Shown here piece after piece: positions 1-9,143 of a DNA stretch of 64,000 bases. The position numbers and the translations under genes are program-made. Source of the stretch: Atriophallophorus winterbourni (lineage: Eukaryota; Platyhelminthes; Trematoda; Plagiorchiida; Microphallidae); NCBI GenBank assembly GCA_013407085.1, contig JACCGJ010000233.1, forward strand, positions 92,429-156,428, in the 5' to 3' direction. How positions within the stretch are numbered: position 1 is the first letter of the stretch; every line of letters begins with the position of its first letter. The notes under the pieces are model-generated. The model was not told the origin of the DNA. It searched no databases and was given only the letters and a program-made list of their open reading frames with translations.

Positions 1-157
1 ACGGTAGTGAGCTGCATGCGAGTACACGCTGGAGTATCACTACCATTTCTATTTTTATTTACCCCCTCATATCTGTCTAGGCCTGGGCAACCTGACCTGA
101 CTGTGCGGCACTTTGCCTGGATCAGGCTTGTGCATTCATCATACATCTGCAAACCGG
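1..157 (+). repeat. SINE-A copy, 5' part missing
   Basis: First of about 17 copies of a short repeat called SINE-A here. A full copy is about 230 bp. Reading toward its tail it has a GC-rich head (GGATGTGCAAT...GGCTAACACCGTG), a middle block (TAGTGAGCTGCATGCTGAAA), then CTAGGCCTGGGCAACCTGAC, then CACTTTGCCTGGATCAGGCT, and it ends in CATA microsatellite units. The multiplicity, tail and target duplications (see 3231-3343) show retroposition. A tRNA-derived head is possible but not shown. Here the unit lacks its head and tail and is joined to Gypsy pol near 158. Confidence 0.75.
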
Positions 158-1621
158 TTACAACGATGGTCTCTCATACTTTTAGGATACGATTTCGATA
201 TACAATATCGCCGTTCCGAAGATTTTGGTCAAGCGGACGCGCTGTCCCGCCTAATCCCGGTTCGAGATCAACCAGACGAGGATACAGTCATTGCATGCGT
301 CTCAATCGAGCAAGCTGTGCAGCGACAATTTGATGACGCGGTGCGGGGATTGCCAGTCAAAGCTGAGGACATTAAACAATGTACACAATCAGACGAAACT
401 TTGTTGCAAGCAATCACCTATACTCACTGTGGTTGGCCGAAAGTTACGCCTGCTTGGGAACTATCGCAATTCTACCAAAGACGTGAGTCGCTTTCAATTA
501 TTGACGAGTGCCTAATGTTCAATGATCGCGTTGTTGTTCCAAAGAATCTACGCAATCGTGTCCTTCGACAATTCCACAATGTGCACCCAGGCATTCAACG
601 CATGAAGGTGATCGCTCGAAGTTTCGCTTATTGGCCTGGTATGGGCGCAGATATTGATCTATTCGTCAAGTCAAGCCGTCAATGTCAGCAAGCAGCTAAG
701 ATGCCAAACCGTGTACCAATTGCACCATGGCATACGCCAGAAAAACCGTGGCAACGAATTCATGTCGATTTCGCTGGTCCAATAAACGGGGTCATGTACC
801 TCGTCGTGGTCGATTCTTACTCGAAATGGCCCGAAATCATCGAGATGTCATCTGCAACATCCAGCAACACGATCAGCGCACTGCTTCGTTTGTTTAGTCA
901 GCATGGATTGCCAGAAACACTCGTGTCCGATAATGGCTCGCAATTCACCTCGGACGTTTTCGCCGAATTTTGCCGCCAGAACAATGTGTCACATCTACGG
1001 TCGCCGCCTTACCATCCTCAGTCAAATGGCCAGGCCGAACGCTTCGTCGACACATTCAAGCGTGCTCTTCTGAAATCACGTGGGGAGGGGACATCCGTCG
1101 ATAGTCTTCAACGTTTTCTGCTGGTTTACAGAACTACGCCGAACGATACGTTGCCCAACCGCAAAACCCCCGTCGAAGCACTCATGGGCAGGAAGCTACG
1201 CTCTTGGAACAATGCTATGCTGCTTAAGTCAACCAAACCGCCGCTTAATCAGAATCAACAGTCGTGCTTCGAACCAGGAACTGCCGTCCACGTACGAGAC
1301 TACAGAACATCAAGTCCACCGTGGATCGATGGTAACATCATCCGTCGCAGAGGCAGTGTAATGTTCGATGTCAAAGTTGGAAAGGGTGTCGTGACACGAC
1401 ACAGAAAACAGTTACGCCTGAGATCCGCAACCTCCGATACGCTCGTCGAGATCCGGATACCACAGGACATACTGCATGAAACATTCAACCTTCCAACACC
1501 AAGTGAATGTATCACGACTGAAATACCGACTGACCAAAGTCTGCAACCACGTCGCTGGACAACCAGAAAAAGAAAACCCGTGAAACCGTTGCAGGTCAAT
1601 CCACGCCAGTCCCGGTATTGA
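113..1621 (+). CDS. Ty3/Gypsy pol fragment: RNase H end plus integrase
   Basis: Open frame of 502 codons. The first ~15 residues come from the SINE-A repeat, so the 113 start is fortuitous and element sequence begins near 158. Residues ~19-47 are the end of RNase H (YDFDIQYRR...ADALSRL). Next comes the integrase HHCC zinc finger (H155, H158, C191; Ser at 188 where the first Cys is expected). The DDE catalytic core follows, with D219 (HVDFAGP), D273 (VSDNGSQF) and E309 (NGQAER). Integrase would insert the cDNA copy into the host chromosome. Gag, protease and reverse transcriptase are missing upstream, so this is a 5'-truncated copy. The frame itself is intact, which suggests moderate age. Ty3/Gypsy assignment is firm; the lineage within it is not. 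Confidence 0.9.
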   Translation: MPGSGLCIHHTSANRLQRWSLILLGYDFDIQYRRSEDFGQADALSRLIPVRDQPDEDTVIACVSIEQAVQRQFDDAVRGLPVKAEDIKQCTQSDETLLQAITYTHCGWPKVTPAWELSQFYQRRESLSIIDECLMFNDRVVVPKNLRNRVLRQFHNVHPGIQRMKVIARSFAYWPGMGADIDLFVKSSRQCQQAAKMPNRVPIAPWHTPEKPWQRIHVDFAGPINGVMYLVVVDSYSKWPEIIEMSSATSSNTISALLRLFSQHGLPETLVSDNGSQFTSDVFAEFCRQNNVSHLRSPPYHPQSNGQAERFVDTFKRALLKSRGEGTSVDSLQRFLLVYRTTPNDTLPNRKTPVEALMGRKLRSWNNAMLLKSTKPPLNQNQQSCFEPGTAVHVRDYRTSSPPWIDGNIIRRRGSVMFDVKVGKGVVTRHRKQLRLRSATSDTLVEIRIPQDILHETFNLPTPSECITTEIPTDQSLQPRRWTTRKRKPVKPLQVNPRQSRY

Positions 1622-1627
1622 GAATCT

Positions 1628-1639
1628 CAAAAGAAGAGG
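1628..1639 (+). other. Polypurine tract of the Gypsy element
   Basis: A purine run (AAAAGAAGAGG) lies 7 bases after the pol stop codon and directly before the inferred LTR start TGTTGAGG. This is the usual site of plus-strand cDNA priming in LTR retrotransposons. Confidence 0.55.
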
Positions 1640-1927
1640 TGTTGAGGAACTATTATTATTTTCCTCAAAAACTCATAACTTATAACTCATTATAATTTAT
1701 GATTCTCGATTCTGATTGGTCCATTTAGTCGGCCATATTGATTCAGCGGCAGCCTAATGGCTTCATGGTCAGAGACGGTAACGCTCTTTGTCTAAACGGC
1801 CTGCCTTTGTTCTTGCTACGCGTAGTGTTGGGTTTAGTTAGTCAATTGTGACTAATAGCATAAAGGTTTTCAGTGTTAGACATTTTGGGTAATTAATACT
1901 TGGGTTCAACTCGGGTAATATATAACA
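1640..1927 (+). repeat. Probable 3' LTR of the Ty3/Gypsy fragment
   Basis: The 288-bp segment begins TGTTGAGG after the polypurine tract and ends TATATAACA, giving TG...CA ends. The LTRs near 18.8-19.1 and 20.6 kb also end in CATAACA. No matching 5' LTR is present because the element is truncated, so the boundaries rest on position and terminal bases only. Confidence 0.55.
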
Positions 1928-1934
1928 AATAGGA

Positions 1935-3226
1935 CCTCCGCTGTTAACATGGATGGCAGCATTTCTTGGTCCCAGATCTCTGCGTGTACGAGTCAGGGAT
2001 GAGCTCTCCGAACCTTTCCCAGTTTACTGCGGCGTACCCCAAGGATCCGTTCTGGGTCCGCGTTTGTTTTTGTTGTTTATCAACGACATTACAAAATATG
2101 TGACATCTCCTCTCCTTCTATTTGCCGATGACATAAAATTATGGCGCGTCATCCGCTCACCCACGGACAACAGAGATCTACAGTCGGACCTCACCTCATT
2201 ACAGTGCTGGGCCGCTTGTAATAATCTCCCGTTCAACACCGACAAATGTCGCGTACTATTGGTGCGTCGGCGAGGAGATCCCGTGTACTCTCTAGGTGGA
2301 ACTCGCTTACAGTTCTGCAAGCAGGAGAAAGACCTCGGCGTGTTGACGCAAGACGATCTGGGTTGTTCTGCTCAGTGCGCCCAGGCATCCACCGTGGCGA
2401 ACCGGAATGTTGGACTTCTCAGAAGAGCGTTCGGTTCGTTTGACCCCCGGCTTTTCAAGCACCTATTAAATGCGTATGTTCGACCACACTTGGAATATGC
2501 AGCTTCCGTCTGGAATCCATGGTTAAAGCGCGATCAACACATCATGGAGCAGCCTCAACGACGAGCTACGAAGTTAGTCAAGGGTTTGCGTTACACGAGC
2601 TACGAAGCTCGACTCCAAGTGCTTAATCTCTTCTCCACCAAGAACCGTCGCATTCGCGGCGATATGATTTTGACTTACCGCATTTTGACGGAGGATGGAC
2701 ACCCGTGCAGCGGGATGCTGTCGTTGGCCCCACCTTCCGGGAATCGCGGACACCACCTCAAGTTATCCAATCAGTACAGCCAACTTGAATGCCGAAGCAA
2801 TTTTTTCGCGCTTCGAGTCCCTCGCACCTGGAACTCCCTACCCCCATCAGTTATTTCCGCCCCCTCACTAAGCATTTTTAAGGAGCGCCTTGATCTCCAC
2901 TTTTTCAATATACTGCGCAATTTATAACTTCATTCATATTTGTACTCATTGATACTGCACCCTTCTTTTCTTTTCAGCGTATATTCGCGTTCACATTCCT
3001 TCGAAACTGCCCAAACTTCCACGGACCCATATTTTGAACATTGTCGTGTGGTTACCCTACAAGCTTTTGGCTTGAACCCCAACCTTTTAACTGTCCAAAA
3101 ACGCACCCATTATCCCCGTCCATAACAATCACTTCTAATTTCGACCCATTATGTACAATATCCTGTGGTTATTTTTAAGCTTACAACTATTTTTACCACA
3201 ATAAACTATTGACTATTGACTATTAT
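1935..3226 (+). mobile_element. 5'-truncated CR1-like non-LTR retrotransposon
   Basis: The insertion starts abruptly in mid reverse transcriptase at about 1935. It carries the 3' half of ORF2 (1953-2927) and about 270 bp of 3' UTR, and ends in the short tandem repeat CTATTGACTATTGACTATTA (3206-3225). Microsatellite-like 3' ends in place of poly(A) are typical of the CR1 clade, and 5' truncation is the usual product of target-primed reverse transcription. It abuts the Gypsy LTR on its left. Confidence 0.8.
1953..2927 (+). CDS. CR1-like reverse transcriptase, C-terminal part
   Basis: Open frame of 324 codons; coding similarity reaches a few codons further upstream (about 1938). RT motif 4/B is present as CGVPQGSVLGP near residue 26, and the catalytic motif FADDIKLW lies near residue 57. 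The C-terminal region has the pattern RPHLEYAASVWNPW and ends with IFKERLDLHFF, as in CR1/Jockey-type elements. The endonuclease and the N-terminal half of the RT are missing, so it cannot mobilise itself. No internal stops are seen, which implies a fairly recent insertion. Confidence 0.88.
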   Translation: MAAFLGPRSLRVRVRDELSEPFPVYCGVPQGSVLGPRLFLLFINDITKYVTSPLLLFADDIKLWRVIRSPTDNRDLQSDLTSLQCWAACNNLPFNTDKCRVLLVRRRGDPVYSLGGTRLQFCKQEKDLGVLTQDDLGCSAQCAQASTVANRNVGLLRRAFGSFDPRLFKHLLNAYVRPHLEYAASVWNPWLKRDQHIMEQPQRRATKLVKGLRYTSYEARLQVLNLFSTKNRRIRGDMILTYRILTEDGHPCSGMLSLAPPSGNRGHHLKLSNQYSQLECRSNFFALRVPRTWNSLPPSVISAPSLSIFKERLDLHFFNILRNL

Positions 3227-3230
3227 ATAG

Positions 3231-3343
3231 TACGCTTATTCGACATTATCTTAGCCCACGTGCAGTCTCTGACTGTGCGGCACTTTGCCTGGATCAGGCT
3301 AGTGCTTTCATACATACATACATACATACATACGCTTATTCGA
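3231..3343 (+). repeat. 5'-truncated SINE-A copy with 13-bp target duplication
   Basis: The SINE-A 3' portion and about six CATA units (3244-3330) are flanked by identical 13-bp copies of TACGCTTATTCGA at 3231-3243 and 3331-3343. The duplication directly shows insertion by LINE-type machinery, next to the CR1-like 3' end. Confidence 0.85.
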
Positions 3344-4329
3344 AGTTCCAAATATATTGACCATGTTTGGAGTGGTAGCTTGATTGGGTGTACGAGGTAA
3401 CTGACTAACATGGTCTACTTTTCCATTGGCTGCAGTTGTTCCATATCTAATATTCGCACGCTTTTTCGAAGTTTTAGCTACATTGACCACATTGGCAAGA
3501 CGGTGTAACTCTCTAACTTAGTCATCATTCGACTTGGCTGCAGTTGTTCCCGTGCTCATATTTGCATGCACAACAGATGCATAAGATTTTGTGGGTACGA
3601 CGTTTGACGAGCTAGGCGAAATTACACTATTCGGGAGTTTCTCATTAATAAGAGCGGCGTCAGTGGCAGCCTCATGTCAGCCGCTACAATAACGCTGCAA
3701 CCAGCGGTATTTTGCATAAATTCCATAGATTTATATATATACCAGAGCAGCTAGGGTGAGTCCAACGCTTGAAAGCTGTGTGCTCAATGATCCAAACCAT
3801 CTTTTGCTGCAGTTGCCGTTGAGCCAAGAATCATTTGTACTCATATCTGACAGCGAAATGTATGACTAACGAAGATGTACCAGAAAAATATTGGCTGATT
3901 TTATCACTAGCGTAATTAATCATCAGAAAATAGCAGAACTATAACGAACGTTTTAATTTGTATAATGTAGTAAAATAGTTAGTCTATATTACAGCAAGTT
4001 CACAGAAATGCGAAAATTCGTGACGATTTTTTTATCAGAGCGTGGGAAATAAAACAAAGTTGAACATACCGCGCAAATTGAACGTTCAGTGTGCAATCAG
4101 TTATCTACTAATATGAAAAATTGACTTATCCGGTACTGTACATCCTAAAAGCATGAATTTAGATTCGTCGATGAAGAATGGGAAGCTATTTCTATTTCCT
4201 ATTTCGAAAGTGCAGCTAAATATGTGTTCAATCTAGCTACATAATTTTATAATTTTAGAGATGGAAAAGGAAGAACCACTCCTATGTCTTTAGCAAACAA
4301 GAATAATTTACAATTGCAAACTACATAAT
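3344..4329. repeat. Imperfect tandem repeat, then no recognised gene
   Basis: From about 3336 to 3590 two diverged copies of a ~125-bp unit follow each other. Both contain TTCGAAGTT, ATTGACCA and GGCTGCAGTTGTTCC blocks. A third, weaker copy (GCTGCAGTTGCCGTTG) lies near 3810. The rest to 4329 is AT-rich and shows no coding signal. Confidence 0.5.
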
Positions 4330-5177
4330 ATATATGGTCTTCAAACACTGTCTTGTATTCCGTCAATTGGGATCGGCATGGTGTGCGACCTGTGACCATC
4401 GAACTTTACACAGTAAAGAATGAATTTAGCCAAAAGAGAACTGATCCCCTATACCAAGGGACAATCGCTTTATTAGCTACAATATGTGGTACAGTGTCAA
4501 AAGCTTTATTTGCATCGAGAAAAACAACTATGAATGGTAAACCATTTTCAACGGAGTTGGTGATATATGCTAACTATTCTAACTGGTAAGTAATGCAGAT
4601 TCTTTTGTTAAGATACCCAAATGGTTTTTCGAAGCAGTTGCAAAGAATGCTAGTCAGGCTTACTGGTTTTCAATTACATGTACATGTACATGTGTCCCCT
4701 TTGTTTATGGATGCCACTGCCTCTCGTTTCCAATCCTCAGGTAGTATATCCTGGAGTACGTACGCCAGGGCAGTTCAATATGGAGAACTAGCTGTTGCCC
4801 ATGCAGCAAGTGCTCCCTCTCCACGGCACCACTGGAACCAAAGGAACAGCTATGCTGATACGTTTGGACAACGATGCCGTCGCAGGAGCTGGCAGGACGA
4901 AGTTGAATAAACTTCGGACTGCCTAACGGGACTCCGGCTCCGGATTTTTCATCGAGGTTGACTCCTGAAGCCTTTTCCATTGATGGTTGTAGCCACAAGG
5001 CAGTGGAGGTTTGAGATAAGTGTTTTCCTTCCCCTAGGTGGGCCGCCTTCATGGACTAACGAGCTCCACCTGCCCGAAGCATGCTGGTTTTGAGGCGCCA
5101 GTCAGCCGCCTTCGCCCTTTCTCCTGTCAGTAGAAGCAGTTCCGCCGGGTCACACAGTACCACGCGTGCAGGCCAGG
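4330..5177 (-). mobile_element. Eroded LINE fragment with 5' leader and RT remnants
   Basis: Read on the minus strand from 5177: a leader-like block with GGCGGAACTGCTTCTACTGA and CTTCGGGCAGGTGGAGCTCG (also at 21290-21560 in the other orientation), then RT remnants. These include LPEDWKREAV (about 4735), KPVSLTSILCNCFEK (about 4650) and VVFLDANKAFDTVPH (about 4520), which are RT motifs 1-3/A of Jockey/CR1-type enzymes. Frames change between motifs and stops interrupt them. The catalytic FADD region is not found. Confidence 0.65.
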
Positions 5178-6390
5178 AGCTGGACTTGGTTGTCAGAGGC
5201 TATATGAGACGCAGGCCATTGGAGCATTTTTGGAATTGGGAGCTTATCCCCAAAACCGCCCCGGCCGTGACAACCTTGGAACCATCCTGGAGTAAGGTAA
5301 GGTAACCAATCCTGGAGTAAGGTAACCACAAAACGTTCGCGTATTTCAAGGCTAATTATAATCCCGAGCAATTAGAAAATAGCCGAATATATATTGTCGG
5401 AAAAAGCCGACTTATATTAATCCAGGTGCGACAGAACTGTGGTGGCTACTTCCTGAATAACCTAAACACAGTTAAAGGGAGGTGCGCTTCACTCGTTAGT
5501 GTCAAAAAAGTTACTTGAATCATGATAATGAACACTGCAGAAAAACGCATGCAAGATATCGACTTTTGCCTGTGAAGTCAAAGCTGAGTGGCCATCATCC
5601 AGATCTTATTTTCCTATTTCTATTTTGTACATCTTTTAATTCAAATTTACTCTGCATTGTATCACACTCTCTGATAACCCGATTTTAAAAGAAGCAGTGG
5701 ATTATTGGTTAGACTGCGCACGCGAATTAGCATGTACCAGCCTGACGGTAGTTATACAAAGATTTCCTTGGTTTAGAAGCCCTCAGAATAGCGATTCTTG
5801 ACTATCTGCTTGCCCACCGCAGTTGCACTTGCTAACAAGTTCTCTCGCACTCTATTAGCGAGACATTTTATAGCACATCTTGGAAAAAGACTACACCAGA
5901 TGGATTGCTTGGCTTATTTTGGATCAAGTTGATCCATTATACGTTAGTTTTCTAACATTTCATGAATTTTTTTGATAATTTCCACAAAATTGTCTTTGAT
6001 TCCTAAAAATGGTACTAGTATAGGTTGATTCTAGTATGATATATGTAATGCGATAAATTGGAAATAGATAGTAATGCGGAGCGTGGAAAATGCAAACAAG
6101 TGGAACGTTTCACGCAAAATATAATAGGATGTAAATACATTTTGGTAAATTTGATTAGACGTGAAATTACGAGCAGGGATCCAGGCTAAGCGTAGCACAA
6201 TTAAAATATACGTGTGTGGTAGCCTTTTCAATTTTTAGAAAATTTTCTCCTGAATTCCAGATATTTCATGACTCACAATCTATAGGGTAGTATTTCATCT
6301 TATAATATTTTAATCATTTACACTTAAACACCAAACTCGAATCGAATCAATCTACGTAAAATTCAAAAGACTAGCAACTGCTCCGTTAAT
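5178..6390. other. No recognised gene
   Basis: AT-rich sequence with short spurious frames only. A 10-bp motif GGAGTAAGGT is repeated near 5288 and 5315. I see no domain, splice-flanked exon or RNA gene. Confidence 0.5.
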
Positions 6391-6505
6391 TTAGATCAGA
6401 TCGCAATCGATTGGAATATGTTTGGGACCGATCGTGTATTCATAATGCAAAGGAATTTGTGTGCAACCGATTGCACACAAATTCCTTTGCATTAGATCAG
6501 ATCGC
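6391..6505. repeat. Perfect 23-bp hairpin inside a 14-bp direct repeat
   Basis: The arms at 6444-6466 and 6471-6493 are exact reverse complements around a 4-base loop CCGA. The 14-mer TTAGATCAGATCGC occurs at 6391-6404 and again at 6492-6505, immediately after the hairpin. It sits at the truncated 5' edge of the BEL/Pao element. See findings. Confidence 0.9.
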
Positions 6506-6583
6506 TTTCGTTTTTCCAAACAAACTACGGAAGTTGAAATCCCAATTAGATAAAAATCGGAAGAACAAATCTTTTGTGCTGTT

Positions 6584-6945
6584 ATGGAAAATTTTTATGT
6601 TGATGATTGTTTGGTATCATTTGACTGCTCTATTGTCGCCAAGAAATTCGTTGACCAATGTCGACATATGCTTTCTCGAGGCGGCTTCCATTTAAAGAAG
6701 TGGGTGTCAAACGATAAACGTTTGTTAAAAGACCTGCCGAATTCAGATTGTGCCACATTTACGGTCAATATGAGTAATTCATACGATCATGTGCATGGAG
6801 CATTGGGTTTGCAATGGAACGCGGATAGCGACGTCTTTGAATTTCGATTCAACCTACCCGAGAGGCCAATGACTCGTCGTGGTATACTATCGGCTGTGTC
6901 ATCCTTTTACGACCCGTTGGGGCTTTTGTCTCCACTTTGCCTTCC
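6584..6945 (+). pseudogene. BEL/Pao reverse transcriptase fragment
   Basis: The frame contains the RT catalytic motif NFYVDDCLVS. It continues with GGFHLKKWVSN, a LGLQWN block, and TRRGILSAVSSFYDPLGLLS, all diagnostic of Pao/BEL elements. In frame upstream only about eight codons read sensibly before a stop, so the fingers and palm N-terminus are lost. The downstream join to RNase H requires a one-base shift at the run of C at about 6941-6946. Confidence 0.88.
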
Positions 6946-8442
6946 CCCAAGATGCTACTTCAAAGACTCTGCAAATCGGGTCTTGGATGGGACCAACCTA
7001 TTTGTGAGGCTGATGAAGTCTGTTGGAACGATTGGTTGCGGTTAGTCAATGTCATTGAAACCGTATCTGTGCCAAGATGTATCAGATGTGCCGATAAGAA
7101 CTCTCAATGTAACTTTGAACTGCATACATTCGCCGATGCATCAGAGACAGGGTACGGTGCTGTAGCATACGCTGAACACATTTCAAGTGCAAACGAATGT
7201 CAAGGCTGTATTCTTTTTGGAAAATCCAGAGTAGCTCCCTTGAAAACTGCCACTGTTCCCCGCCTCGAGCTCAATGCTGCAGTATTGGCTGTACGTGTCA
7301 GTGAGTTTTTAAAAGAAGGAATGGCTGAACTTTTCTCTAAAATCTGTTTTTGGACTGATTCGATGATAGTCCTGCACTATATACGCGACACTACTTCTAG
7401 ATTCTCTACGTTCGTCGCCAACCGCCTAGCGATTATACATCAGTATACCGATTCATCACAGTGGAGTCATGTGAATTCAGGTGAAAATCCTGCAGACCTG
7501 GCTTCAAGGGGCATACGTTCGAAAGTTGAGTTGGAGCGATGGTTGACAGGCCCTGTTGTATGGCCAGAGCGAAAATTTCTGAACCTGGATACAAACACAG
7601 TTCATTCTCCGGAACTAGAATACAAAATGGTTAATATAACATTGGCAAATAGCTCACTAGAATATGGTTTGAATGCTGTCGTCAACTATCACTCTAGTTG
7701 GTCGAAGTTGCTCAGGAGTATTGCATGGCTGACAAGGTTTGTTGATTACCTCAAACTGAAGTCACCGGAGCGGAATTCGTTGAGATCACTGTCTGCAATC
7801 ACAGTATCCCAACTGCGAAATGCAGAAAGAAAAGTAATCATTTTCGTGCAGCAGGAAGTGTTTGCTGATGAGCTTGCACACTATGAAACGAAACAGAACA
7901 AGAAGTGCCTGAGGCATCGCAGATTTGCCAAGTTGAACCCGATAGTCCTGGATGGAGTCTTATGTGTTGGTGGACGTTTAAATTATTCCAGCTATCCTGT
8001 GGCTTTTCGTACCCCAATTATCTTACCCTCGCGGCATACTGTCACCGAACTCATCATCCGGTATTTTCATAAAATTGAAGGTCATTGTGGCATGGTTCAT
8101 GTGCAGAATTTAATACGCAGACAATTTTGGATACTTCAAGAGGGTCGCGCAGTGAAGAGGGTGATAGGGAAGTGCACCCGGTGTCGTAAAAGACTGGCAG
8201 TCGAGTGTAAGCAGATGATGTCTCCACTTCCATTGGCTCGGATTCAGCAGGGGCTGCGTTGTTTTGAATCGGTTGGTTTGGATTATTTTGGACCTTTCCC
8301 AGTCAAAGGTGGTCGTTCGATTGAGAAAAGGTATGGCTGTGTCTTCACTTGTCTACGTGTTCGAACGGTTCATATTGAAGTTGCACACTCGCTCACTACA
8401 GATTCGTTCATCATGGCACTGATGCGTTTCGTTAGCCGGTGA
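6937..8442 (+). pseudogene. BEL/Pao RNase H and integrase N-terminal half
   Basis: 501 codons. The first part is the RNase H-like domain (TFADASETGYGAVAY, ATVPRLELNAAVLAVR, FWTDSMIVL, NSGENPADLASRGI). The integrase HHCC finger follows (GHCGMVH and CTRC), then the catalytic core with its first Asp in VGLDYFGPFPV. A TGA at 8440-8442 ends the frame, but integrase coding resumes directly with the second catalytic Asp (IYSDNGTNF, about 8458). The stop sits where related elements have Arg, so a CGA-to-TGA transition is the simple explanation. Confidence 0.88.
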
Positions 8443-8565
8443 GGGAAACCCGTTGAGATTTACAGCGACAATGGCACGAATTTTGTAGGGTCCGTTCGAG
8501 AGCTGAAAGAGCACATTCAAAGGCTCTATAACCACGTGATCGTCTGTCTGTTCATCATATCCAAT
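8443..8565 (+). pseudogene. BEL/Pao integrase segment with the second catalytic Asp
   Basis: Continues the previous frame past the TGA, with YSDNGTNFVG and then a helical stretch. It loses frame near 8560, and the family's IQWHFNPP motif is found one frame over. Confidence 0.8.
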
Positions 8566-9143
8566 GGCACTTTAACCCCCCTAGTTCTAGCCATAGAGGC
8601 GGCGTCTGGGAACGTATGGTGCGTTCAATCAGAAATGTTTTAAACACCATAGTAAATGCGCAGACGTTGAAGGACGAAAGTTTGCATACTTTTATGTGCG
8701 AAGCAGAACGTATATTGAATGATCGACCTTTGGTGCAACCGTCATTGGATAGCCGCGACGATGGACCTCTGACTCCAAACCATCTTCTGTTGATAAGAAG
8801 CAACATGGGGATCACTTCTGATGCTAGTTTACGTGATCGGTATACGCGTCAGTGGAAGCAAGTGAATTATCTCACTGGGATCTTTTAGAATCGATGGATC
8901 AAGGAGTATCTCCCAACCTTGCAAAGAAGGCAAAAATGGTTAAAGCCAGAGAGAAACTTGAAGAAAGGCGATGTCGTACTGCTAGTAAGTGACCAAGTCC
9001 CAAAGGAAAAGTGGCCGCTAGGGTTGGTGCTCGAATGTAACGATAGTGGAGATGGATTAGTTCGAAGAGTCACCGTGCGCTCATCCGCAGGAATCTTGGA
9101 GCGTGACGTTAGGAAGCTATGTTTGCTTGAGGGTGCCGATTAG
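8566..9143 (+). pseudogene. BEL/Pao integrase C-terminal part
   Basis: QWHFNPPSSSHRGGVWERMV contains the third catalytic residue (Glu of VWERMV). The family motifs AERILNDRPL and TPNHLLL follow. TAG at 8886-8888 stands where BEL/Pao elements have Trp (F-W-x-R-W), so TGG-to-TAG is likely. The frame resumes at once through EYLPTLQRRQKW and ends DVRKLCLLEGAD at 9143, the usual end of BEL/Pao pol. Confidence 0.85.

Larger units (their letters stand above)
6506..9143 (+). mobile_element. BEL/Pao retrotransposon pol, 5'-truncated and broken
   Basis: Domain order is RT catalytic region, RNase H, integrase zinc finger, integrase core and integrase C-terminus, characteristic of BEL/Pao pol. Gag, protease and the first part of RT are absent. 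Breaks: a frameshift in the C-run at about 6941-6946, TGA at 8440-8442, a frameshift near 8560, and TAG at 8886-8888. The same reading continues in frame after each stop codon. No 5' LTR is present; the 3' LTR should start soon after 9143. Confidence 0.9.

Noticed and set aside
3308..3340. CATA repeat considered as a CRISPR or telomere-like array
   Set aside because: Simple 4-base microsatellite at a SINE tail; no spacers, and the genome is eukaryotic.
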